64,000 nt of DNA from an uncultured Alphaproteobacteria bacterium (lineage in GTDB: Bacteria > Pseudomonadota > Alphaproteobacteria > HIMB59 > GCA-002718135): NCBI GenBank assembly GCA_902570155.1, contig CACFXU010000005.1, positions 1 to 64,000 of the forward strand, given 5' to 3'. This document shows, piece by piece, positions 9,373 through 17,978 of the stretch; positions within the stretch are counted from its first letter, which is position 1; each line of letters opens with the position of its first letter. A program made the position numbers and the translations under genes. The notes beneath the pieces were generated by a model. That model did not search any database and had not been told where the DNA came from. It saw only the letters and a program-made list of their open reading frames with translations.

Positions 9373-9864
9373 ATGCCTCAATTAAATCCAGAGTTTTTTG
9401 TTTCACAGCTCTTTTGGTTAGCTGTATTTTTTACTTTTCTATTTGTATTTTTATGGAGGGTATCACTTCCAAGAATAGCTACAGTTTTAGAGAAAAGACA
9501 AAATAAAATAGATGAAAATTTATCTTCAGCAAAAGAGCTTCAAGAACAGGCAATGGAAATTGAAAAAAAAATTAATGATCAAATCAATAAAGCCAAACTC
9601 GAAACAGATGAGAAAATTAAAGAAACAATCAATGCTTTACAAGAAGATGTTTCTTTACAACTTTCTTCACTTGATAAAGATCTAGAAAAAAAAGTTTCTG
9701 ATGCAGAAAATGAAATTTTAAAAAGTAAAGATGATCAAATGAAAAATATTAACAATGAAATAGTTAATATTACAAAACTGACTGTTGGAAAAATTACAGA
9801 TATAGAATTGTCAGACAACGAACTTAATAAAGTTATTGAAACACATAAAGGTAATTTTAACTAA
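9373..9864 (+). CDS. atpF': F0F1 ATP synthase subunit b' (AtpG/AtpF')
   Basis: This is one half of the heterodimeric peripheral stalk found in alphaproteobacteria and cyanobacteria. The 163 residues have one N-terminal membrane helix (about 11-31) and a long charged helix rich in Lys and Glu from about residue 45 to the end. It directly precedes the second b subunit; the two frames meet at 9864 (TAATG). Which of the two is b and which b' follows the usual gene order. Confidence 0.93.
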   Translation: MPQLNPEFFVSQLFWLAVFFTFLFVFLWRVSLPRIATVLEKRQNKIDENLSSAKELQEQAMEIEKKINDQINKAKLETDEKIKETINALQEDVSLQLSSLDKDLEKKVSDAENEILKSKDDQMKNINNEIVNITKLTVGKITDIELSDNELNKVIETHKGNFN

Positions 9865-10349
9865 TGTTTTCTGATCCTCAATTTTGGGTAGCGGTATCTT
9901 TTATATTATTTATTGCAGCAATTTTTAATCCAGTACGAAAAATTCTTACATCTAGTTTAGATGCACAAATAAAAGATATAAAAAATAAAATAGATGAAGT
10001 TGAGAATTTAAAAAACGAGGCTCAAAAAGCTTTGGATGAACTTAGGGAGAGAGAATCTAAAGTAGAGAAAGAAATACAAAATCTAAAGTTAGAATCTGAG
10101 AAAAGAATTGCTGAATTGAAAGATATATCCACCACTAAATTAACTGATCAAATTGAGAAAAGAAAAATATTGGCAGAAAATAAAATTGAACAATTAGTTC
10201 GAGATACTAATAATTCTATCAAAAGTCATATTTCAAGTGTTGCAATAGAGGCTACTAGAAATATTCTACTTCAAAATCTAAGTAAGGATAAAAAATCTGC
10301 TTTAATTGAAGAGTCAATTATCGAATTTAACTCTGTTCTAAAGAACTAG
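9864..10349 (+). CDS. atpF: F0F1 ATP synthase subunit b
   Basis: This is the second peripheral stalk subunit, 161 residues. An N-terminal membrane helix (about 7-22) ends in the family-like FNPVRKIL, followed by a long amphipathic coiled coil. It is the last gene of the F0 operon. The next 112 bp (10350-10461) before ispH hold no gene and presumably the end of this transcript and the ispH promoter. I found no convincing terminator there. Confidence 0.93.
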   Translation: MFSDPQFWVAVSFILFIAAIFNPVRKILTSSLDAQIKDIKNKIDEVENLKNEAQKALDELRERESKVEKEIQNLKLESEKRIAELKDISTTKLTDQIEKRKILAENKIEQLVRDTNNSIKSHISSVAIEATRNILLQNLSKDKKSALIEESIIEFNSVLKN

Positions 10350-10461
10350 TAGTAGACTTAGTTATTCCAAAATCTACTTACAATATTAATAATTTAATAT
10401 TAAAAGATTTTCAAAATCTATAGTATTATTAAGTAACCAAAATTAATGGTAACAAATTTGG

Positions 10462-11403
10462 ATGACAAAAAAACTTAATATATTTCTTGCAGGACCTCGG
10501 GGATTTTGTGCAGGTGTAGATAGAGCAATAGAAATGGTTAAGGGTGCTTTAAAAAAATATGGAGCGCCCGTATACGTTCGTCATGAAATAGTGCATAATA
10601 AATTTGTTGTTGAAAATCTCAAATCACAGGGAGCTATTTTTGTAGAAGAATTAAATGAGATTGAAGATAGAAGTAGGCCAGTTATCTTTTCTGCACATGG
10701 CGTTCCAAAAGCAGTCCCAGAGGAAGCATTAAGTTTAAATTTAGTATATTATGATGCAACATGTCCGCTTGTTAGTAAAATCCATAAAGAAGTTGAAAAT
10801 TTTGATAAAAAAAATCTACCAGTAATTTTAATTGGTCATAGAAATCATCCTGAAGTTATTGGAACTATGGGCCAAACAGATAAAAAAATTCATTTAGTAG
10901 AAAAAGTTGAAGATGTAAAAAAATTGCCTTTAAATCAAAATGATGAGATTGCATATGTTACTCAGACAACACTATCAGTTGATGATACGAAAGATATAAT
11001 AAAAGAGATAAAGTTACATTTTAGTAATGTTATAGAACCAAAAAAAAATGATATTTGTTATGCTACTACAAATAGACAAGAAGCGGTCAAAAAGATAGCG
11101 AATCAATGTGATTATTTTTTAGTAATTGGTGCAAGTAACTCATCAAATTCCCTTAGATTAGTTGAAGTGGCAAAAAATTATGGATCAAAAAAAGCTATTT
11201 TAGTAGAAGATGTAGATTCCTTAAATTTAAATATATTTCAAGAATCTGAAAATATAGGAATAACAGCAAGTGCATCATCGCCAGAAGTACTTGTTAAAAA
11301 ACTTCTTGATAAATTGAAAAGAAATTTTGAAATACATATAAATGAAGGATCTTACCAAAAAGAAGATGTATTTTTCAAAGTGCCGCAAAAACTAAACGTA
11401 TAG
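10462..11403 (+). CDS. ispH: 4-hydroxy-3-methylbut-2-enyl diphosphate reductase
   Basis: IspH is the iron-sulfur enzyme for the last step of the MEP pathway, making IPP and DMAPP. The three cluster-ligand cysteines are Cys16 in GPRGFCAGVD, Cys101 in DATCPLVSK and Cys199 in DICYATTNRQ. The catalytic Glu region falls in YVTQTTLS and the conserved SNSLRLVEVA is present. The length of 313 residues is normal. It is followed after 3 bp by thrB and then rnhA, an order common in alphaproteobacteria. Confidence 0.97.
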   Translation: MTKKLNIFLAGPRGFCAGVDRAIEMVKGALKKYGAPVYVRHEIVHNKFVVENLKSQGAIFVEELNEIEDRSRPVIFSAHGVPKAVPEEALSLNLVYYDATCPLVSKIHKEVENFDKKNLPVILIGHRNHPEVIGTMGQTDKKIHLVEKVEDVKKLPLNQNDEIAYVTQTTLSVDDTKDIIKEIKLHFSNVIEPKKNDICYATTNRQEAVKKIANQCDYFLVIGASNSSNSLRLVEVAKNYGSKKAILVEDVDSLNLNIFQESENIGITASASSPEVLVKKLLDKLKRNFEIHINEGSYQKEDVFFKVPQKLNV

Positions 11404-11406
11404 AAG

Positions 11407-12357
11407 ATGGCAGTCTTTACTAAATTACTTAAAGAAGATATTGAAAACTTTATTTCCGAGTACACAATTGGAAATTTAGACAGCTTTGAAGAAATTGTAG
11501 ATGGGATAGAGAACTCAAATTTTAAAATTTTTTGCAATAATCAACCATATATTTTAACAATTTTTGAAAAAAGAGTAACTCAGCCAGAATTACCTTTTTT
11601 TATAAATTTAAAAAACTTTTTAAATAAAAATAATTTTAAATGTCCAAAAGCTATCTCAGATAAAAATGGAAAAATTTTAAAAAGAATAAAAAATAAAACA
11701 GCTGTAATAATATCTTTTCTGGAAGGTAAAAGTATTGAAAAACCTAACTCTGAAATGTGTAGAGAAGTTGGAAAAATGGTTGCTGATTTACACAATCTTA
11801 CCATAAATTTTAATGAAAAAAGACCTAACAGTTTAGATCTACAGGATTGGAAAGAAATTTACAAAAAGTGCCTTAATAATAAATCCAAAAAGTTTAATGA
11901 AACAATGTATTTGTTAAAAAATGAAATAGACTATTTAGAAAATTATTGGCCAACAAATCTTCCTTGTGGAGTCATACATGCTGATTTGTTTAGAGATAAT
12001 ATTTTTTTTAAAAATGAAAAAATTTCTGGAGTAATAGATTTCTATTTTGCATGTTATTATTTTTATATTTACGATTTAGCCATAGTTATTAATGATTGGT
12101 GTTTTAGTGAAAATGGACAATACTTTAACAAAGAGAACTGCTTAATAATTCTTGAGGAATATCAAAAGTTGAGAGAATTAAGTGATCTTGAAAAGAAATC
12201 ATTAAATATTTTATTAAGAGCTGCTGCTGTTAGAATATTATGTACGAGAATGCATGATTATATTTTTCATCCACCTGATGCAGTAGTTGTTAAAAAAGAT
12301 CCATTTGAATATTTGAATATTTTAAGATGGCATCAACAAAATGATATTTTTGAATAA
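11407..12357 (+). CDS. thrB: Homoserine kinase (APH-fold ThrB)
   Basis: This enzyme phosphorylates homoserine for threonine synthesis. The 316-residue protein has the aminoglycoside phosphotransferase/choline kinase fold used by alphaproteobacterial ThrB rather than the GHMP fold. The catalytic loop is VIHADLFRDNIFF and the metal-binding segment GVIDFYFACYYF. The following IYDLAIVINDWCF is typical of this ThrB family. The next enzyme of the pathway, threonine synthase, is at 46.9-48.3 kb. Its stop overlaps the rnhA start by 1 bp. Confidence 0.95.
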   Translation: MAVFTKLLKEDIENFISEYTIGNLDSFEEIVDGIENSNFKIFCNNQPYILTIFEKRVTQPELPFFINLKNFLNKNNFKCPKAISDKNGKILKRIKNKTAVIISFLEGKSIEKPNSEMCREVGKMVADLHNLTINFNEKRPNSLDLQDWKEIYKKCLNNKSKKFNETMYLLKNEIDYLENYWPTNLPCGVIHADLFRDNIFFKNEKISGVIDFYFACYYFYIYDLAIVINDWCFSENGQYFNKENCLIILEEYQKLRELSDLEKKSLNILLRAAAVRILCTRMHDYIFHPPDAVVVKKDPFEYLNILRWHQQNDIFE

Positions 12358-12785
12358 TGATTAATATTTATACAGATGGCGCATGTTCTGGGAATCCTGG
12401 TATAGGTGGATGGGGTGTGGTGATATTAGATAATAGTAAAGAAATTTTATTAAATGGTGGTGATCAACACACAACTAATAATAAAATGGAACTTACAGCA
12501 GCAATAAAAGCACTGGAATATTTTGAGATAAAAAAAGAATTAATCATTTATACCGATAGCAAATATGTAAAGGATGGTATTGAATTATGGATTACAAATT
12601 GGAAAAAAAATGGATGGAAAACTTCAACAAAAAAAATAGTAAAAAATAAAGAATTATGGATGCAATTAGATAATTTAATTAATAAACATAATGTAACATG
12701 GAAATGGGTTAAAGGACACGCTGGTTTCGAATTTAATGAGAAAGCTGATGAACTAGCAAGAAAATATATTGAAAGTTATATTTAG
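12357..12785 (+). CDS. rnhA: Ribonuclease HI
   Basis: RNase HI cleaves the RNA strand of RNA-DNA hybrids (R-loops, primers). The 142 residues keep the catalytic set Asp7 (YTDGACSGNPG), Glu45 (KMELTAA), Asp67 (YTDSKYV), His121 (KGHAG) and Asp131 (KADELA). Its stop lies inside the beginning of the next gene, which starts at TTG 12769. Confidence 0.98.
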   Translation: MINIYTDGACSGNPGIGGWGVVILDNSKEILLNGGDQHTTNNKMELTAAIKALEYFEIKKELIIYTDSKYVKDGIELWITNWKKNGWKTSTKKIVKNKELWMQLDNLINKHNVTWKWVKGHAGFEFNEKADELARKYIESYI

Positions 12786-13332
12786 TTTATTTTTTATATT
12801 TCTGTATTGTAAGCAGAGTGCAGCTAATGATTTATGGATTATTGATAAAAATATTTCTAGTATAGAATTTGAAGTTCCAGTTATGTTTGCGAAAAATGTT
12901 ATCGGTAAATTTAATGAATTTGATGGTTTTGTTTCCTTAGATTTGTCAAATCAAAATAATAATAAAGCTCTTATAAATGTTAGAATTGATAGTTTAGATA
13001 TAAATTACAAACGATATAAAGATTTAGTTCTTAGTGAAGTTTTTTTTGATGCTAAAAAATATCCTTTAGGTCTTATTGATACAAATAATTTTAAATTTAA
13101 TTATGAAGACAATAAAATTGATTTAACAGGTGAATTAACAATAAAAGGAAAAAATCAAAATATTCCTATTAATATTGAAGTAATAAAATTGGCCAGTGAG
13201 TTGGTTCAGGTAAAAAGTAAAATATCTTTTTCTAGAAATGATTTTAAGATAGGCACTGGTAATTGGAAAAACACAACAATCCTCAAAGATAAAATAAAGA
13301 TAAAGGCAAATATTTTTCTTTTTAAAGAATAA
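12769..13332 (+). CDS. YceI-family periplasmic protein
   Basis: YceI proteins are small secreted beta-barrel (lipocalin-like) proteins that can bind isoprenoid or amphiphilic ligands; their role is usually unknown. The 187 residues have a signal peptide (1 to about 19, ending in QSAA). The family pattern LWIIDKNISSIEFEVPVMF and the late GELTIKGKNQNIPI match the domain. The start is TTG at 12769, overlapping rnhA by 17 bp; no ATG occurs before the signal peptide, so the TTG is needed to export the protein. Proximity to ispH may be coincidental. Confidence 0.88.
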   Translation: MKVIFSLFFIFLYCKQSAANDLWIIDKNISSIEFEVPVMFAKNVIGKFNEFDGFVSLDLSNQNNNKALINVRIDSLDINYKRYKDLVLSEVFFDAKKYPLGLIDTNNFKFNYEDNKIDLTGELTIKGKNQNIPINIEVIKLASELVQVKSKISFSRNDFKIGTGNWKNTTILKDKIKIKANIFLFKE

Positions 13333-13353
13333 TTTTCTTTTAAGATATATTTA

Positions 13354-13373
13354 CTAAAAATTAAAATTTTTAG
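13354..13373. terminator. AT-rich palindrome between convergent genes
   Basis: A perfect 20-bp inverted repeat (arms CTAAAAATT and AATTTTTAG) lies between the ends of the YceI gene (+) and the xylulokinase gene (-) and overlaps the latter's stop codon. It could act as a bidirectional terminator, but the stem is all A/T except one pair and the U-tract is poor. Confidence 0.35.
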
Positions 13374-14839
13374 CAATTTTATTATTACTGTTATATAGAT
13401 CTTTCCAAATTGAATACCTTTGTAATAAAAGATCAATGTTATCTTGATTAGGTTCATAAGTTTTACTTATTTTTATTTCACCAATAATATTTTCTTTATT
13501 ATCAATAGTAGCATCCTGATACATAGCTAATCTTGCAACGCCAAGTGCAGCACCAAATTCGCTTTGATCACAAACACTTAACTTTCTATTTAAAAGTACT
13601 GCAAGCAATTCAATCCAAAATGAACTTTTTGAACCACCTCCAACCATAAATATTTTATCAAAGTTATTATTAACTTTCAAAATAGAATTTACTCCATCTA
13701 ATATTCCAAAACTGACACCTTCAATTACTGCATACTGTAAATCTGTTGCATTTGTAGTTGTTTTTATAGAATGGAGTGAACCTCTAATATGTGGATCATT
13801 ATGTGGAGTTCTTTCTCCAGACAAATAAGGTAAAAAATATGTTGAATTTTTTATAAAATTTTTATCATTATAAAATTGCTTTACATTATTAAGTGTATCA
13901 GCAATTGATGTATTGGTAATAGCACAAATCCAATCTAAACAATTACTTGCACTTAACATAACAGACATTAGGTGCCATTTATTTGGTAAACAATGACAAA
14001 AAGAATGTACTGCATCACCAGTATTACTTAAAAAATTTTCAGTGGGGGTAAAAAAAAACGCCTGAAGTACCAAGAGATATAAATGATTGATTTTTATTTG
14101 TTATACCCATACCAGTTGCTGCGGCAGCATTATCCCCTGCTCCACCCACAACTTTAACATTATTATTAAAATTAAATTTCTCTTTTAAATCTTTTTTTAA
14201 AAATCCTGTCTGCTCATTGCCTTCCACTAGATCTGGCATGTGTTTTTCTTCTAAAAATGAGCAAGATAAAAGCTGATTGGACCATTTTCTTTTTTGGATA
14301 TCTAGCCATAATGTTCCAGATGCATCTGACATTTCAGAAAAAAATTCACCAGTAAGAACAAATCGTAAATAATCTTTAGGGAGCAAAACTTTAAAAATTT
14401 TTTTGAAATTATCTATTTCATTATTTTTTATCCAATTTATTTTTGGTGCAGTAAAACCAGGCATAGTAATATTTCCTGAGATTGATCGTACATCAAAATT
14501 TTGTTTTTCAAATTCTTCACACTCTTGATATGATCTTGTATCGTTCCAAAGAATACACGGCCTAATAACATTTCCATCCTTATCTATTAACGTAGCTCCA
14601 TGCATATGACCGGATATTCCTATTGAAATAGTTTGTGAAAATTCTTTTGGTTTTTTTGACTTTAAAACCTCCAAGCATTCCATTGTTGAGTCAATCCATT
14701 CTTGTGGATTTTGTTCACTAAAACCATCTTTAGGGGATTGTACAGTAAGACTTGAATTAGCGGATGCAAGGATGCTTTGATTGTGATCAATTAAAATCAT
14801 TTTGATTGATGAAGTTCCAAGATCAATTCCAATAAACAT
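13354..14839 (-). pseudogene. xylB: FGGY-family sugar kinase (xylulokinase-like), single frameshift
   Basis: FGGY kinases phosphorylate sugars such as D-xylulose. The N-terminal half (14839 to about 14042) has the ATP/sugar start motif GIDLGTSSIKM, the catalytic region GHMHGATL and ILWNDTR, and GGAGDNAAAATG. It then runs into a stop just after SLGTSGVFF. The C-terminal half continues in another frame from TPTENF through SGERTPHNDP to FMVGGGSKS and SEFGAALGVARLA. Removing one base from the run of nine A (14050-14058; nine T in the coding strand) restores one frame of about 494 residues, the normal XylB length. The gene is therefore frameshifted in this sequence, but no other damage is visible. 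An assembly error or programmed or variable slippage at the homopolymer remains possible. Confidence 0.9.
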
Positions 14840-14888
14840 TGAGTAAATTTATAACATTAATTTTTTAATTGATACAAAGAAATTAAAA

Positions 14889-15749
14889 CTACTTGTAAGA
14901 ATATCTAAATATAAATATTCCAGATGAAACAATAATAATTGCTCCTATAATCGTAAATATATCTGGGACTTCTCCATATATAAATAAACCAAAAATTATT
15001 CCCCAAACAATTATAGTATAATTATAAGGTGCTAAAATACTTGCTGGTGTAATACTCAATGCCTTAATTTGTAAAAATAGCCCAGTACAAAAAAAGATAC
15101 CCAAAAAAATAAAAAAGATAAAAGAAAATGAATGTAGGGGTTGCCAGAAAAAAAGTGATAGTACAAATGTAATGATGGCACCTATAAGACCATTGTAGAA
15201 TAACATGGTTTCATTATCATCATACTTAGCATTTAATCTTGTTGCTATTTGAAATAGTGAATAGAAAAAAGCAGCACATAATGGAATAATTAAATACGGA
15301 TTAAAAATAGTTAATCCAGGTCGCATGATTAGAATAACTCCACAAAAACTTACAAAAATTGCTAACCAAGTGGCCACATTTATTTTTTCTTTTAAAATAA
15401 AATAAGAAAAAACTAAAACTAAAACAGGGGCTAAAGATCCTATTGTGTGAGCATCTGCCAGAGCTAAGTGCCTAAAGGACAATACAAAAAAACAAGATTC
15501 ACATACAGATAAAATACATCTAGTTATTTGTATCTTGTAATTATTTGAAAGATAAAATTTTTTAACTTTATTTTTTTTTGCAATAAAAAAAGAAAAAATA
15601 AAACAGAAAGTAAATTTAACAAATAATAATACAAAAACAGAGTGGTATTGAACCGCTGTTTTTTGAATTGTATCTAAAATACCAAAAGATAAATAAGTTA
15701 AAAGAGTTAAAATTATTCCATAGGTATAGGGATTTGATTGCATGTTCAT
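14889..15749 (-). CDS. EamA-family (DMT superfamily) transporter
   Basis: This is an inner-membrane transporter of 286 residues with about ten predicted membrane helices in two EamA repeats. The second repeat begins near residue 150 after VILIMRPGLTIFNP, which is the usual end of repeat 1. Members export or import amino acids, nucleobases or other metabolites; the substrate cannot be read from sequence. It overlaps the stop of the upstream serine hydrolase gene by 1 bp (TAATG), so the two are probably cotranscribed. Confidence 0.88.
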   Translation of the reverse strand: MNMQSNPYTYGIILTLLTYLSFGILDTIQKTAVQYHSVFVLLFVKFTFCFIFSFFIAKKNKVKKFYLSNNYKIQITRCILSVCESCFFVLSFRHLALADAHTIGSLAPVLVLVFSYFILKEKINVATWLAIFVSFCGVILIMRPGLTIFNPYLIIPLCAAFFYSLFQIATRLNAKYDDNETMLFYNGLIGAIITFVLSLFFWQPLHSFSFIFFIFLGIFFCTGLFLQIKALSITPASILAPYNYTIIVWGIIFGLFIYGEVPDIFTIIGAIIIVSSGIFIFRYSYK

Positions 15750-16939
15750 TAAAGATTTATAAAGATATTATTGTAAAAATCTTTTTTAATATTCTTATCA
15801 GCATCTAAAATTTGCATCATTAAAACAGCCGACAAATTATTTTTTGGATCTGCCAAAAAATAAGTAGCGGCATAGCCTGACCATCCAAATTCTCCAACTG
15901 GACCAAACTTATTTTGAGAGGTATTATTCATTAACACTCTAAATCCTAAACCCCAACCATATCCATCTAGATCATTTTCATAATCTGCATCTTTATTTGT
16001 ATTTATTGATGTGATTTCAATTGGAAATAACTCTTTATTTAAAGAATTATTTCGCATTAATTCTAAACTTTGAGAATTAATAAGCTCTTTTCCTTTTTTA
16101 TTTTTACCATCGATAAGCATTGTAGCAAATTTTTCATAATCTTCAGCCGTAGAAAACAAACCATGGCCTCCTCTGGAATAATTTTTATTATTTGTTGGAT
16201 ACCCGTATAATATTAACTTTCTTTTATCGTAATTTAAATTTGTTAGTTTTAATTTATCACTATTATATTCAAATGTTTCAACTAACTGACTATTACTATT
16301 TTCATCAATATAAAAATTTGTATTATTCATTTCTAAAGGTAAAAAAATATTTTCTTTTAAAACATCAAAGATTTTATCTTTTGTTACAACTTCTATAATT
16401 CTTGCTAAAACATCTATAGATATAGAATAATGCCACTTTGAACCAGGTTCATATAAAAGAGGTAATTCAGAAATTTTACTAATCTCTTCCTCCAAACTTG
16501 AATATGCAGAATGAAATAAACTTCTATCCTCATATTCTTTAGCTAAAAAATTATCACAACTGTTATATGTAAAGCCTGCTGTATGTTGTAAAAGTTGTCT
16601 AACAGTAGGTTTGTTTTCTAGAAAAGTTGTATTTTTTAAGTTACTCTCAATACTGCTAAGTTTTTTTAAATTTTTAAAATCAGATAAATGTTTATCTATA
16701 GTATCATCAAGAGATAAGAAATTTTTATCAATTAATTGCATTGCTGCAAAACCAATAATTGGCTTAGTCATTGACCAAATTCTATAATATGAATTTTTAT
16801 TAAGCTTATTTTTTAACTCCAAATCTTTGTAACCAATTACTTCATGATAAATATTATTTTTATGATTTATTATCCATTCAGCTCCGTTACATCTGCCAGC
16901 ATCAATGTGTTTTTGAAAATCTAATTTAATATTATCCAT
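15749..16939 (-). CDS. Serine hydrolase of the beta-lactamase (class C / esterase) family
   Basis: The 396-residue protein has the serine beta-lactamase-like fold. The nucleophile motif is Ser56-Met-Thr-Lys59 in WSMTKPI. A second-box tyrosine is Tyr171 in WHYSIS, and the third box reads EFGWSGYAATYF, with WSG in place of KTG as in EstB-type esterases. No signal peptide is visible, so it is probably a cytoplasmic esterase/amidase rather than a true beta-lactamase. It lies 7 bp downstream of the LDH2-family gene on the same strand. Confidence 0.88.
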   Translation of the reverse strand: MDNIKLDFQKHIDAGRCNGAEWIINHKNNIYHEVIGYKDLELKNKLNKNSYYRIWSMTKPIIGFAAMQLIDKNFLSLDDTIDKHLSDFKNLKKLSSIESNLKNTTFLENKPTVRQLLQHTAGFTYNSCDNFLAKEYEDRSLFHSAYSSLEEEISKISELPLLYEPGSKWHYSISIDVLARIIEVVTKDKIFDVLKENIFLPLEMNNTNFYIDENSNSQLVETFEYNSDKLKLTNLNYDKRKLILYGYPTNNKNYSRGGHGLFSTAEDYEKFATMLIDGKNKKGKELINSQSLELMRNNSLNKELFPIEITSINTNKDADYENDLDGYGWGLGFRVLMNNTSQNKFGPVGEFGWSGYAATYFLADPKNNLSAVLMMQILDADKNIKKDFYNNIFINL

Positions 16940-16946
16940 AACTGGA

Positions 16947-17945
16947 TTAGATAAGACTCTTTATTTTTTCTATTAGTTCTGAATTGATTTGTCTTGGGCC
17001 TTTATCTTGCCTATTTGTATGTCTTCTTTGTCCAGGTAAACGCACACCATCTAAAGATGTCATTTGTTCAAAAAATTTCTCAGCATGTTCGTTCCAATTT
17101 TTTCCTGCTATAAGTTCAGGGGATAAAGCCATTATAAATTCACCTCCTTTTGCAGGGCCTCCATCATTATTATCTTCTTCTTTAGCTTCAAAACTAAATA
17201 AATCTCCAACTAAACCAGCAGCTAATAACTCAATCATCATTGCTATTGCAGAACCTTTGTAGTCGCCAAATGTTAGAAGGACTCCTCCATTTGAAATTTC
17301 AGATGGATTATCAGTTTTTTCTCCATCTTTATTTAAGCCTGTTCCAAATGGAACTTTGTGACCATCACGTGCTGCAACCTGAACTTCTCCCATCGCCATT
17401 GTTGAAGTTGCCATATCGTAAACTACAGGAGTTTTATTTTTTCTTGGCCAAGCAAATGATATTGGATTAGTTCCAAATAATGGTTTTTTTGCACCAGCTG
17501 GTGCTACACTTGGCTTATAAGCAGTACATGCAATTCCAATTAAATTATTTTCAGCTAATGCTTCGGTTTCATGCCATAATGCCGCAAAGTGATGAGTATT
17601 AGTTATAGTTAAAACTCCAACTCCATGTTTATTTGTCGTTTTTATCAATTCAGGCAAACCAACTTTTATTCCTACAGGAGCAAACCCATAATCACCTTCA
17701 ACGCGAATTGCATTTTGTGTAAGATAAGTATTAGAGGGTCGGCAAACTCCATTTACTTTTTTACTTTTTAGAGAAGCTACATAACCAGGAATTCGAAATA
17801 ATCCATGAGAAACACTTCCATCTCTTTCAGCATGTGAAACTGTAGTAGCTACAGAATCAGCATTGAAATGATCACACCCATGGGCTGAAAGTGCTTTATA
17901 TGCTAAATCATATATATTTTCTAATTCTAATGGCGTGGTATTCAT
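16947..17945 (-). CDS. Malate/L-lactate dehydrogenase (LDH2/YlbC-family) oxidoreductase
   Basis: This is an NAD(P)-dependent oxidoreductase of the LDH2/MDH2 family, 332 residues, unrelated to classical lactate dehydrogenase. Family markers are DGSVSHGLFRIPGYV, the catalytic-region TNTHHFAALW, PLFGTNPISFAWP, YDMATSTMAMGEV and the C-terminal VRLPGQRRH. Relatives act on L-lactate, L-malate, ureidoglycolate or cyclic imino acids (delta1-piperideine/pyrroline-2-carboxylate). The exact substrate is not decidable here. Position beside an FAD-linked 2-hydroxyacid dehydrogenase and a sugar-acid island makes a hydroxyacid plausible. Confidence 0.9.
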   Translation of the reverse strand: MNTTPLELENIYDLAYKALSAHGCDHFNADSVATTVSHAERDGSVSHGLFRIPGYVASLKSKKVNGVCRPSNTYLTQNAIRVEGDYGFAPVGIKVGLPELIKTTNKHGVGVLTITNTHHFAALWHETEALAENNLIGIACTAYKPSVAPAGAKKPLFGTNPISFAWPRKNKTPVVYDMATSTMAMGEVQVAARDGHKVPFGTGLNKDGEKTDNPSEISNGGVLLTFGDYKGSAIAMMIELLAAGLVGDLFSFEAKEEDNNDGGPAKGGEFIMALSPELIAGKNWNEHAEKFFEQMTSLDGVRLPGQRRHTNRQDKGPRQINSELIEKIKSLI

Positions 17946-17978
17946 TTACTTTTATTGAATAATTAATATTATTAATTC

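Noticed and set aside
10405..10419. Intrinsic terminator after atpF (AGATTTT/AAAATCT palindrome)
   Set aside because: The loop would be a single base and there is no U-tract; it may be chance in AT-rich sequence.
13354..14839. Two separate minus-strand genes, 13354-14073 and 14039-14839
   Set aside because: They are the C- and N-terminal halves of one FGGY kinase; the overlap is at a nine-base homopolymer and one base restores a single full-length frame.
15749..16939. A true beta-lactamase resistance gene
   Set aside because: The third motif is WSG rather than KTG and no signal peptide is present; an esterase or amidase is more likely.
16984..17470. Plus-strand frames inside the LDH2 gene, and similar long antisense frames elsewhere (for example 18206-18538 and 5286-5795)
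   Set aside because: They mirror conserved coding sequence on the opposite strand and show no family features or ribosome binding sites.
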